Shown here: in pieces, positions 22,961 through 32,535 of the stretch | Layout: every line of letters starts with the position of its first letter | How positions within the stretch are numbered: position 1 is the stretch's first letter | Source: Papaver somniferum | Taxonomy: Eukaryota > Streptophyta > Magnoliopsida > Ranunculales > Papaveraceae | Direction of reading: 5' to 3' | DNA length: 64,000 nucleotides | Assembly: GCF_003573695.1 (NCBI RefSeq) | Contig: NW_020621936.1 | Coordinates: forward strand, 4,464,001-4,528,000 | Program-made: the position numbers and the translations under genes | The notes under the pieces: generated by a model | What the model saw: the letters and a program-made list of their open reading frames with translations, nothing else | The model's database searches: none | What the model was told of the DNA's origin: nothing

Positions 22961-23491
22961 GTTTATACCATAGGAAGTCATAACCACTTGGGTCAGACAT
23001 TCACAGGAGAAACATCTTATACTCATCAAAAACGCACTCCAAAGCTTGATTTTACTAGATTTGATGGGGAGAATCTGCGTGGTAGGGTGCAGAAGAGTGA
23101 AAGGTATTCTCAAATCTACAACACATGCGAGAATCAGAAGGTCAGTGTTGCTTCCATCTACTTAGAAGTAAGGCTGATAAATGGTTTCTTAATTTTCAAA
23201 GTGAAAAACCTTTTCTGTCTTGGAAAGATTTGGCAGATGGTATTTGTGCTAGATTCGAAAATCCAGTTGATGATAATTATATTGGGAGTTTTAATAATTT
23301 ATTCCAAGTTTCCACTGTATAAGAATATTTTGAGCAGTTTGAATCTCTTAAGGCTCTTATCCTGAGTAACAACACTCGTTTAACTGAACAATATTTCGTA
23401 ATGAGTTTCATCAGTGGGTTGAAGGATGAGATCAGAAACTCTGTATTAATGTTCCATCCCTTTACACTGTTACAAGCTTTCTCTCTAACTA
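22961..23491 (+). pseudogene. Chromovirus gag, conserved central domain
   Basis: Reads KLDFTRFDGEN, then WFLNFQSEKPFLSWKDL and ARFENPVDDN, the signature of the plant Ty3/gypsy retrotransposon gag domain (Retrotrans_gag family). At least two frame changes are needed: one near 22970, where TAG interrupts the frame, and one near 23110-23320, where the domain moves between frames. A TAA after ...LFQVSTV at 23319-23321 stands where the family usually continues with EE. The fragment ends in LTRM, where the solo LTR inserted. Confidence 0.85.
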
Positions 23492-23496
23492 GGATG

Positions 23497-25186
23497 TGAT
23501 CGGTGCCTAATAATGCATATTTCTAGATCATTTTGTTGTCTTTTATCACATATCAAGTGTTATAATGTTCTATTTTAAGTCAAATTGTGCATTTTGTGTC
23601 TCAAGGTAGTAATAATCTTGTTTGTTGTATATATTGATAACTCGTCTTTGTTTGTAATTGTAGGCGAGTACAAATAATATTGCTGGCATTGCCGAGAGTG
23701 GAATGGTGCACCTTGAAGCATGAGATATGTGAGCAGAAGTGAAAACATATGTATCATTGGATTAACAAAGTCAAGGTAGCATAGAAAGGTGGCTTAGAAG
23801 TGGAAGGAAACTGAAGTGTTAAACGTGGAATGTAACTAATGGGCCAAAGTACAAGTTGATGTGATGTTAGTCATGGTTTAGAGAAAAGAAACCTATTTTT
23901 TATGCCTAAAATAGGTAATCACGTCCAACACTCTAGTACATCCTCTATCATTGTTCCTATTTCATTTTCCAAGATCAGAACCAAAAATTCTTCTTCTTTC
24001 TTAATCTACAACAGTCTAACAAGATAAAATACAGAAAAGAATTGATTCTACTTAAGATAAAACAACTAGATCAAAACGTTCCACCCGACAACTGTACCCA
24101 TACCTCTTATATTCTGTATACCAAACCATCACCGACCGCTCTCTGTTTCTCTACCCATTATCATTTCACATCAAAACCATACAACTCTAGTTCCCTTTTT
24201 TTTACTCATTTTCCGTTATCATCCCATCTAGTCTATGATTTGAACGATGATAGGGTGTCTATGTAGAACACACAATACCAGGGTTTGTCTAATTTTAAGT
24301 TTGAAATATGAATTCCTTGTAACACCTACAACATCAGACCGTTTGTGAGGGAAATAAGGTGGTTGTGCATCAGTGGTGAATTTCAGAAACATCAAATCCC
24401 TAATTTTCTGATTGTACTTAATTTATATAAAAAGAAGGTATTGATTACAGGGAAAGTCTTGTATAAAGAGGGGAGGTTGTTGTATTTGAAAGCAAACCCG
24501 GAATAGCCGGTGCAACATGCAATAGTAGTTTAGGTTTAATTTCAGTTTCTATTATGTTCTAAAAATCTCTGTTAGAAAGAGATGAAACCCTTTAACAATT
24601 AGATTTTTCTTGGTTCGATTACTTGTTTTTCATGGAGTTTTTATTGATAAACATGTCCTTATCTCTGAATTACAATAGATTACTCTCACCTTGTATGTGA
24701 TGCATCCTTGGTAGTTAGGTTAATTTTCTATCAGACATTCAAGCCTATGTGAATTGATTTAGTTCAATCTGTGATTATCTATGCCCTAAAAAGATAGGTA
24801 ATGCTAAGGATTGGCATATTAGCTGAGCTTAAGTCATACACGTGAACAATTGATTATTATCACATCTCTAAGGTATCTTGAGGCTAGCATCTCTATAGCT
24901 CCTTGATTAGAAGAGAACTAGTATATCAAATTAAGGATTTCGATGCGCTTAGGGGGTGGATTCAATGCCCTAATTTATTGTTCATTGATTTTTATTCTCG
25001 TTGCTTTAGCATAATCATCAATCTCTAGTCTTTAGACTACCCATTTCGTCTAAATTAGTTTTAGTAGAACTTAGAGGTTTAGTTTCACCAATACGATTCC
25101 CCGTAGGATCGACCCGTATTTGCCGTTATCTATGTTCTAGACACTGTGCGCTTGCGTTTTATAATCGTAAGTTTCAAAGAGTACCA
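23497..25186 (+). repeat. Solo LTR of a gypsy element in chromovirus gag
   Basis: 1,690 bp, TG...CA, flanked by GGATG at 23492-23496 and 25187-25191. There is no internal region, so it is the product of LTR-LTR recombination. TATA-like TATATAAAA near 24424. The end region (GATCGACCCG..., CACTGTGCGCTTGCG) is of the type seen in Tat/Athila-group LTRs. It begins TGATCGGTGC, similar to the LTR starts at 932 and 60471. Confidence 0.88.
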
Positions 25187-25191
25187 GGATG

Positions 25192-25662
25192 CAAGAGCAG
25201 AAATGTATGTTACAAGCTAAACCTGTGAAACCATATCAAAGATCTTTTTCAAATTCTTTTGCTCATAGACCCGTTACAACTTCTACTTCACCATTTCCCC
25301 CAAAACCCATTCAAACTTCCACCACTTACACTTCATTTACTCTCACGTCTGGAAACACCACTCCAAAATCCATCCCACCAATTCCACCCATTAAGATACT
25401 AACACAAGAACAAATGAGGATAAGGAAAGAGAAGGGACTATGTTACAACTGTGACACAGTTTATACCCCAAGGAATATTTGTAAAAGGCATCAAGTGTTT
25501 ATGGTGCAAGTTGAGCAACCTGGGTCATCTGAAGAGGTAGAGGAAGAGGTTTATGAGGAGGCTATAGAATCTCCAGTGGAATCAGACATGGAGATTTCCC
25601 TTCATGCACTTACAGGAAATGTTTCAGGTGACGCAATAAGATTTTCCGGTGCTATTAAGTAA
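25192..25662 (+). pseudogene. Chromovirus gag C-terminus with a degenerate zinc knuckle
   Basis: Continues gag after the solo LTR (MQEQKCMLQAKPVKPYQ...). A Pro/Thr/Ser-rich linker leads to MRIRKEKGLCYNCD. The family's zinc knuckle normally continues with GH and a fourth Cys. Here the His position reads N (TPRNICKR), so the CCHC finger looks disabled. An acidic stretch follows (EEVEEEVYEEA), and then an in-frame TAA at 25660-25662. The protease frame beyond the stop is the same frame. Confidence 0.85.
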
Positions 25663-26169
25663 TACAAAATATCAATATTGATAGACACTGGGAGTACTCA
25701 TAACTTCATTGACTGTGATTTGGCTAAGACTCTGAGATATCCATTAGAACCCATAGGTCACATGTTGGTCACTGCTGCTAATGAGTATAAAACATTCAAC
25801 ACTAAAATCTACTCAAAACTACAGTGGACAACACATGGAAATCAATTCAGAAAAGACTTAAGATCATTACCTCTAGGGGGTTATAATATGGTATTAGGTG
25901 TAGGCTGGTTGAGGAAATTAGGAGATATAATGTTTAATCTCTCCAAACTAAGCATCTCCTTTAGTTATCATGGAAAGAAGGTTGTACTTACTGGTGTTGC
26001 AAAGGGCCCAACACTGAAAATGATGAGCAGTGATGCAGCTGAAAAATTCTTCAACAAGAATACTCATGGCCTCATTGGAAAAATATTTTCCATCACCACC
26101 CAATGCTCAAGTACCACTACACCGCCAACCATTCTTCCTCTCCTACAAGAATTTAAGGATATATTTTAA
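25663..26169 (+). pseudogene. Chromovirus aspartic protease domain
   Basis: In frame with the preceding gag C-terminus but separated from it by one TAA. The catalytic motif IDTGSTHNFID is intact near the start. The downstream VLGVGWLRKLGDI stretch is the second conserved block of plant gypsy proteases. By family, the enzyme is a homodimeric pepsin-like protease that matures gag-pol. The frame closes with TAA at 26167-26169, just before a long C tract. Confidence 0.9.
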
Positions 26170-26185
26170 GAGCCAAAACAATTAA

Positions 26186-26193
26186 CCCCCCCC

Positions 26194-26224
<31 letters not shown>

Positions 26225-26229
26225 ACACA
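26186..26229. repeat. Poly-C tract followed by an (AC)n microsatellite
   Basis: C25 at 26186-26210 followed by about nine AC units. It lies in the linker between protease and reverse transcriptase, where the family often encodes a proline-rich stretch. Expansion of Pro codons (CCN) is one possible source; I cannot exclude a sequencing or assembly artefact in such a run. Confidence 0.95.
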
Positions 26230-26298
26230 AGAAGTTTGGGTCACACCATTCCCCTCCAACCCAACTCCATCCCTACAGGTCAAAGACCCTACAAATGT

Positions 26299-26572
26299 CC
26301 CAACATACAAAAAAAGGGTGGTAAAACAGTTGGTGAAGGATATGTTAAGCACAAAAATTATACAAAGTAGTCATAGTCCATTTGCTGCACCTATATTGTT
26401 AGTTAAGAAGAAGGACAATACATGGAGGATTTGTGTAGACTACAGGAGATTAAATGACATCACTATTAATTTCCAATTCCAATCATTGAGGAGTTGTTGG
26501 ATGAACTATATGGGGTAGTGATATTCACCAAAATTAATTTGAGGATTGGGTATCCCCAGATACGAGTTAGTG
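26299..26572 (+). pseudogene. Chromovirus reverse transcriptase, N-terminal part
   Basis: Reads QLVKDMLSTKIIQSSHSPFA, then PILLVKKKDNTWRICVDYRRLND, the fingers/palm start of Ty3/gypsy reverse transcriptase. One frameshift near 26480 moves the reading into [10 protein letters not shown] and then [15 protein letters not shown]. In that last block the catalytic first Asp of the usual KIDLR is N. The Cassandra-like element interrupts the domain directly after this, with TSD TAGTG. Confidence 0.92.
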
Positions 26573-27849
26573 TGTAATGACCTGTACCTCCACTGATATT
26601 GTCCCCACTTAGCCACTGCGGTTATCCAGCAGTGTGGGGTTTTCAACGGGCATCGCTGCAGTAATCCAACAGAAACTTCCCGGATGGTCACCCATCCCTG
26701 GATTACTCCCGCCCGAGCACGCTTAACTGCAGAGCTTTATGCCAACTCTGTAGCCAATTGCGCTGAAAAGGCCTCGATATAATGTAGACGTTCCTTGCCT
26801 CTTGTGAGACCAGTATCTAGCTTAACGGCCTAGCATACTCTCCCACCCGAGCACAAGCGAATCATCCCTAGTTGTATCTCAACTAACACCGATATTATTC
26901 CCACTTACCCACTGCGGTTATCCAGCAGTGTGGGATTTTTAGCGGCACTACTGCGGATATCCAGCAGCAGCTTCCCGAGAGGTCACCCATCCCATGACTA
27001 CTCTCGGCCGAGCACGCTTAACTGAGAAGTTTTTTTCCCACAACTCGGTCAAGTGAACCCATCAGGCCTCGGTGTTAGGAAAGGACAAACCTTTACTTAT
27101 ATTCCATTCGGTCAACCCTTGCCGAATATCGAGGTATTACAATACCACCACCTTAAATTGGAGTCGTCCACGTCTATGCAATATATATATACAAGCTCAG
27201 ATCTCCGGCGTTCCCTCCCCCTCATGAGAAACACCTGGACCAACCCCATCCAGCGTAACTTCCCACCCTCGGCAAGTGACCCGTCGTCGGCTCTGATACC
27301 ATTTGTAATGACCCGTCCCTCCACCGATATTGTCCCCACTTAGAAACTGCGGTCATCCGACAGTGTGGGGTTTTCAACGGGCATCACTGCGGTAATCCAA
27401 CAACAACTTCCCTGGAAGTCACCCATCTCAGGATTGCTCCCTCCCGAGCACGCTTAACTGCGGAGTTTTCTGCCAACTCTGGAGCCAATTGTGCTGAAAA
27501 CGCCTTGGTATTAGGAAAGGACAAATCATTACTTATATTCCATTCAGCCAGCCACTGTTGAATATCGGGGTATTACAATGGTATCAGAGACGATGGTATT
27601 ACCTATATTCTATTCAGCCAATGGTATCAGAGCCGACGACGGGTCACCTGCCGAGGGTGGGAAGGTACGCTGGACGGGTTGGTCCGGGTGCTTCTAATGA
27701 GGGGCAGAAAACGTCGGGGATCTGGGCTTGCGAATATATTCTGGAGACGAGGACGGATCCAATTTAAGGTGGTGGTATTGTAATACCCCGATATTCAGCA
27801 GTGGTTGGACGAATAGAATATAAGTAATGATTTTTCCTTTCCTAACACC

Positions 27850-28433
27850 GAGGCCGGATGAGTTCACTTGATTGAGTTGTGGGAAAAACTTCTTAGTTAA
27901 GCGTGCTCAGACGGGAATAGTCACGGGATGGGTGACCTCAAGCTGCTGCTGGATATCCGCAGTAGTGTCGCTAAAAATCCCACACTGCTGGATAACCGCA
28001 GTAGGTAAGTGGGAACAATATCGGTGTTAGTTGGGATACAACTAGGGATGATTCTCTTGTCCTCGGGTGGGAGAGTATGTTAGGCCGTTAAGCTAGATAC
28101 TGGTCTCACAAGAGGCAAGGAACGTCTACATTATACCGAGGCCTGATGGGTTCACTTGACTGAGTTGTGGGAAAAAAACTTCTCAGTTAAGCGTGCTCGG
28201 TCGGGAGTAGTCACAGGATGGGTGACCTCTCGGGAAGCTGCTGCTGGATAACCGCAGTAGTGTCGTTAAAAATCCCATACTGCTGGATAACCGCAGTGGG
28301 TAAGTGGGAACAATATCGGTGTTAGTTGGGATACAATTAGGGATCGTTCTCTTGTGCTTGGGTAGGAGAGTAAGCTGGGATGTTATGCCAGATACTGCTC
28401 TCACAGGAGACAAGGAACATCTACATTATACCG
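27850..28433 (+). repeat. Tandem ~290-bp units inside the Cassandra-like LTR
   Basis: Two consecutive units (27850-28137 and 28138-28433), each containing one 5S-like module and a CTGGATAACCGCAGT repeat pair, and each ending near ACCGAGGCC. They enlarge this LTR from about 274 bp (the middle copy) to 857 bp. Confidence 0.8.
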
Positions 28434-28451
28434 AGGCCTTTTCAGCACAAT

Positions 28452-28535
28452 TGGATCCAGAGCTGGCAGAAAACTCCGCAGTTAAGCTTGCTCGGGCGGG
28501 AGTAATCCAGGGATGGGTGACCATCCGGGAAGTTT
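28452..28535 (+). pseudogene. 5S-rRNA-derived module (best preserved of six)
   Basis: GGATCCAGAG...AACTCCGCAGTTAAGC, then GCTCGGGCGGGAGTA and GGGATGGGTGACC...GGGAAG track plant 5S rRNA through box A, the intermediate element and box C. It lies within a Cassandra-like LTR, not in a 5S array, and the 5S ends are missing. Confidence 0.88.
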
Positions 28536-28640
28536 CTGCTGGATTACCACAGCGATGCCCGTTGAAAACCGCACACTGCCGGATGACCGCAGTGGTTAAG
28601 TGGGGACAGTATCGGTGGAGGGACGGGTCATTACATAGTG

Positions 28641-28880
28641 TGGAAAATATTCATAAGATAGCTTTCGGGACTCACCAAAGACACTATAAGTTCAAGGTAA
28701 GGCCATTTGGGTTGACAAATGCTCATGCAATTTTTCAAGCTCTTATGAATGAAGTCTTTCAAGAGAATTTAAGGAAATTCATTTTAGTCTTTTTGTATGA
28801 CATTCTGATGTATAATTCTTCCATACAAGAACATGTAGAACATTTGTGCATCACTTTTTCATTATTGAGAGCACACTAAT
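28641..28880 (+). pseudogene. Chromovirus reverse transcriptase, palm region
   Basis: Continues the RT interrupted at 26572. Removing the insertion and one TAGTG copy gives QIRVSVENIHKIAF, which matches the family. RPFGLTNAHAIFQALMN and VFLYDILMY follow. The catalytic YxDD box reads FLYDILMY here, with one Asp lost (YDDIL to YDIL), so the enzyme could not work. Further stops follow from 28878. Confidence 0.9.
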
Positions 28881-29473
28881 TGTATGCAAAGATTTCTAGA
28901 TGTTGTCTTGGACAAACAGAGTTGGAATACCTAAGTCATATTAGTACTGTGTAATGGGTTATTGCTGACCCAAATAATATTGCAAGCATGAAGGAATGAC
29001 CTACACAAACTAACGTTAAGGAACTAAGGAATTTCCTTGGGCTCATATGATATTACACGAAATTTTTACAAGAGTATGGAGCCATTAGCAGACCACTCAC
29101 GGAAACTCTTGAAGAAGAATTCATTTTCCTGGAATAAACATGTCACTATAGATTTTGAGCAACTTAAGCAAGCTATGTCTAAACACCAGTGCTTTCCTTA
29201 CCAGATTTCTCAAAACAGTTTACTGTAGAAACTTATACTAGTGACATATGTATAGGGGATGTGTTGACTCAAGAAGGAAAATCGACTGCTTTTTTCAGCA
29301 AAAAATTAGGTATAAGAGCAAGAGTGTTGTTTGAATATGAAAATGAGTTGCCAGTTGTGGTCATGGCTGTCACTAAGTGGAAGCAATACTTGCAAGGAGG
29401 AAATTTCATTATGCAAACAGATCATCAAAGTATCAAATATTTTCTATCCCAGAAAATTATAACTATACTTTAA
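28881..29473 (+). pseudogene. Chromovirus RT connection and RNase H region
   Basis: 28881-29190 is the decayed connection region (ELRNFLG, then FLQEYGAISRPL in shifting frames). 29189-29473 reads FTVETYTSDICIGDVLTQEG, then AFFSKKLG and KWKQYLQGGNFIMQTDHQS, the Ty3-type RNase H-like domain. The usual first catalytic Asp (T-D-AS) is S here (ETYTSDICIG keeps a neighbouring D). Several in-frame stops occur. Role by family: removes the RNA template from RNA/DNA hybrids. Confidence 0.88.
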
Positions 29474-29482
29474 CAGAGATGG

Positions 29483-30379
29483 TTGATGAAGCTGCTAGGT
29501 TTTGATTATGAAATCAGATACAGAAAAGGAGTTAATATTGTAGTTGCAAATGCACTTTCCAGAAGCCCACAAAATAGTGAGGAATGCAGCTCCGTGGCAC
29601 TCTCCAAACCCACTTGGAATTTAGGTATTATCTCCAGCTACTCTAAATATACAAGCGCACAACAACTTATTACACAAATTTTTGCATCAACTACAGGAGT
29701 AGACAAATTTTCATTTAAGGAGGAAGTGCTGAGGTACAAAGATATGATTTATGTTAGGGCTAGCAACAATTTCAGGAACACCATATTGGAGTCTATATAT
29801 GCTTTTGTAGTCGAAGGACACTCGGGTATCCAAACCACTTATGACAGGGCTAAGAGCTATTTTTATTGGCTTGGACTGAAGAAATATGTTTTGTCTTTTG
29901 TGTCCTCTTGTGATGTCTTCCAAAGAAATAAACCTGATCACCACTTTCCAAATGGGCTATTGCATCCCCTCCCAATTACTGAGCAGGCTTGGCAGCATAT
30001 TACTATGGATTTCATAGAAGGATTACCTATTGGTGAGAAGAGAAGTTTCATTATGGAAGTGGTCGAAAGGCTCACCAATTGCGGTCATTTTATAGGACTA
30101 CAACACCCTTATACAACAGCTATAGCGGCTAAGGCATTCTTGAATCAAGTTTTCAAAATACATGGACTTCATTCTTCTATTGTGTCTGACAGAGACAAGG
30201 TGTTCACCAGCAACTTTTGGAAATACGTTTTTAAAGCTTTGGGAACAAATATGAATCTGAGCATAGCCTACCACCCTCAAACTGATGGGCAAATTGAGAA
30301 AGTGAATTCTTGTTTGTTAAATTACTTAAGATGTATAACAACAATCAACCTACAAAATGGTTCCAATGGCTTGCACTAG
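29483..30379 (+). pseudogene. Chromovirus integrase, zinc-binding and catalytic core
   Basis: Starts with the end of RNase H (FDYEIRYRKGVNIVVANALSR). The zinc-binding domain follows, showing EGHSGIQTTYDRAKS and SSCDVFQRNK. The second Cys of the C-x2-C pair is F, and the first His of the HHCC motif appears lost. The catalytic core keeps all three acidic residues: TMDFIEGLP, VSDRDKVFTS and TDGQIEKVN. It is open for 298 codons, then shifts frame near 30320-30380. Confidence 0.92.
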
Positions 30380-31050
30380 CAGTGGTAGTACAATACCATC
30401 TATCACACCAGTCCGAAGATGACTCCTCTTGGAGATCTATATGGTTACAACCCTCCTCACGTGGCCTTTCTATCTACAACAATCACTTCATTTGATGCAG
30501 CTGAAGATTATTTAAAACAGAGGGATGCAAAGATGGACCTACTCAAGGAGAGTCTACACAAAGCTTGGGATAGAATGAAACTCTTTGCAGACAGGAGCAG
30601 GACTGATAGATCTTTTGAAGTAGGAGATATAGTGTATTTGAAGCTGCGGCCGTACAGACAAGCTTCAGTATCCCTGCGCAAGAACTTCAAATTATCATCT
30701 AAGTGCTATGGTCCGTTTTCCATTTTACAGAAAATTGGTTCACTGGATTACAGACTAGAGTTACCATCTAGTGCTAGAATCTATCCAGTCTTTTACGTTT
30801 CATAACTGAAGAAGCAAATTGGTAAGGCTCATGTACCTTCACCAGTTCTGCCAGTAGTTGATCATGCATGATAAGTTATTATGCTACCTGAAAGGGCACT
30901 CGCTTCGAGATCAATCATCCTACGAAGGAGAGAAGTATCACAACTACTATTCAATGGACCAATTCCACACCTGAATATGTTATTTGGGAAGATAGGTCGA
31001 ATATCCGAGCTCACTACCCAAATTTTATCTTTGAGGACAAGGATAATATT
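30380..31050 (+). pseudogene. Chromovirus integrase C-terminus and chromodomain-like tail
   Basis: 30419-30805 reads RMKLFADRSRTDRSFEVGD, then YLKLRPYRQASVSLRKN and YGPFSILQKIGSLDYRLELP, the integrase C-terminal (GPY/F-type) region of plant chromoviruses. From about 30945 a shifted frame reads QWTNSTPEYVIWEDRSNI followed by YPNF.FEDKDN, which resembles the short chromodomain found in these elements. In the clade the chromodomain targets insertion to marked chromatin. Frameshifts separate the parts. Confidence 0.8.
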
Positions 31051-31052
31051 TC

Positions 31053-31062
31053 AAGGGAGGAG
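31053..31062 (+). other. Polypurine tract of the chromovirus
   Basis: AAGGGAGGAG lies three bases before the 3' LTR, the expected place for plus-strand priming. Confidence 0.8.
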
Positions 31063-31065
31063 TAA

Positions 31066-31427
31066 TATTATGTACCTGGGGTTCCCTAGGAGAGTACCCC
31101 ATCTAATTTGAGTAGTTCTTTAATCTTTTATTTTTGGTTTAGCTAGCCGGGAAGATGTTGCCAGTGTTGAGTTTTGGATAATCGATTTCAGGAATTATGA
31201 TTGGTAGCTATAGATTTGTAAGCGAGTGAGGGTGAGGCATGATTAATGAATTCAACTTTTTCCTGATCGTTCACATGAACGAGATATTCTTCTTCTTCCT
31301 CTCGTCCTTCTCTAATTCGTCTTAATTCTCTCCCTACATTCCAAATCTTATTATGTTCTTTGTTATCTTCTATCTTCTTCTCTCTAATTTCCGGATCTTG
31401 GTAACAAATTGTACTAAGAATAATACA
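31066..31427 (+). repeat. 3' LTR of the chromovirus
   Basis: Homologous to 339-706. It begins TA where the 5' copy has TG, and ends ACA. It is followed by GAATC, the target-site duplication. Confidence 0.9.
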
Positions 31428-31432
31428 GAATC

Positions 31433-32346
31433 ATGTCAGTGAATGATGGTCTAGTTGATCTTGGTTGTCGAATTTGCAACGCTTATATCTGTCCCTAACA
31501 CTGTTGCGAAAGAAGGCGTCGTTAGATGCACATGAAGTCAGGAACGCTGGCAAATCAGCCCATAATTGCGTTCGACTTCTGAACTTTCCACAACTTGTGC
31601 TCTGAGTCCCTGAAGTTCAAAATATTGGTATACTTATTGGGGTCTGGTGCATAATTTTCTTAATTTTGATCTCATGCATATACTTACTGGGGTCTGGTGC
31701 ATAAATCAGCCCATATGCATGTATGTCATGTCATTTATTTGTAAACACGGGAGACCAAAAATAAGAGTGATGGTGATGATAGCTAATTCATACGTAAGTA
31801 ATGGTGGTGGTGGTCTGGTGATAATAAAATGATCTCTCCTCATGTCTTATCAACAACAACCATCCATCCTCCTCAGTCCTCTCCACAATTTGGTTGTTTG
31901 TTTGCCCACCTCAATCTCTCTCATTCCTACTCCCTTTCTTTGTTATTATTTAAATGAATTGAATTACAAACTTTACCCCCTTTCCCTTTCTCAACTTCAT
32001 CAACCTCATTCATCATTTCACACTGTACGTCTAAATAATCAACATTTACAATTTTGCAAATGCCAATATTACCCTCTTCTCATGGAAAAAGACTCTACAC
32101 CTTGTAATCTATGGAGGATCTTTTTAAAGTAGAAAGTTAAACAGAAGCCGCCTCTCTGTTAGAAAAAAAACTCAAAAAGAAGAGAAAAAGATCAAAACAT
32201 CCTTTCTTACCTCCATCTTCTTCTTCTTCTCCTTCTTTTTCTCCTTCTTCTTCTCTTCCCTTCCCTCTCTTTGTCTCCATACCTAGAGCATCATCGGGAT
32301 CTCTGTAATAATTCTCATACACCCTTTCTCCAAACTGAAAGAAGTA
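31433..32346 (+). promoter_or_regulatory. Upstream region of the VQ gene
   Basis: Intergenic. A 24-bp sequence around GGGGTCTGGTGCATAA is repeated about 50 bp apart (31637-31654 and 31688-31704). 32205-32275 is a (CTT)n/CT-rich tract typical of plant 5' leaders. I could not fix a TATA box or transcription start. Confidence 0.5.
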
Positions 32347-32529
32347 ATGGTAAGGGTTTCAAAAGTCATGATCATGGGAAACTCTTGAATGAAAGTACTT
32401 CTTCATTAGGGTAAGTAAGAATAATCTGTATCTCTCTAGTGATTATTAATATTCCTTTCTTTGTCTCTTTCATTTGTTTCTCTCTAGCTCTAGCTCATAT
32501 TCAGGTGTTAGAAATATATGGCTAGCTAG
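32347..32529 (+). promoter_or_regulatory. Three short upstream ORFs in the VQ leader
   Basis: ATG 32347 (13 codons, stop 32386-32388), ATG 32389 (6 codons, stop 32407-32409) and ATG 32518 (MAS, stop 32527-32529). The last ends six bases before the main ATG. A GTAAGT donor at 32411 and a pyrimidine-rich AG at 32486-32487 would allow a leader intron, which would leave the first two in the mRNA. Confidence 0.45.
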
Positions 32530-32535
32530 GTAGAC

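Larger units (their letters stand above)
26573..28635. mobile_element. Cassandra-like TRIM, inverted-dimer form with six 5S-rRNA modules
   Basis: TSD TAGTG at 26568-26572 and 28636-28640. The ends are TGTAATGACC...GGTCATTACA. Segments are: LTR in minus orientation (26573-27141), minus interior with primer site (27142-27303), LTR in minus orientation (27304-27577), plus interior (27578-27778) and LTR in plus orientation (27779-28635). TGGTATCAGAG primer sites appear on both strands (27289-27301 minus; 27580 and 27625 plus). Cassandra elements are known to carry 5S-rRNA-derived Pol III promoters in their LTRs. Here 5S-like stretches lie at about 26675-26737, 26970-27030 and 27406-27470 (minus), and 27889-27945, 28179-28240 and 28452-28535 (plus). 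Confidence 0.88.
339..31427 (+). mobile_element. Ty3/gypsy chromovirus-type retrotransposon, heavily nested
   Basis: Two related terminal repeats (339-706 and 31066-31427) flank, in order, a Met-tRNA-like primer site, gag, protease, reverse transcriptase, RNase H, integrase and a chromodomain-like tail. The 5-bp sequence GAATC directly precedes the left LTR and directly follows the right LTR, as expected for a target-site duplication. The LTRs differ at many positions and by small indels, so the insertion is old. Order PR-RT-RH-IN is the Ty3/gypsy order, and the chromodomain-like tail points to the chromovirus clade. The element's own sequence is only about 5 kb; the rest is four independent insertions (932-8369, 8427-22955, 23497-25186, 26573-28635). 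Stops and frameshifts show that it is dead. Confidence 0.92.

Noticed and set aside
28452..28535. Functional 5S rRNA gene
   Set aside because: The 5S ends are missing, modules occur on both strands and all lie inside Cassandra-like LTRs with primer sites.
27053..28879. Several open frames across the Cassandra-like element, one running into RT
   Set aside because: They read through 5S-derived and LTR sequence; only the part after 28640 is real RT.
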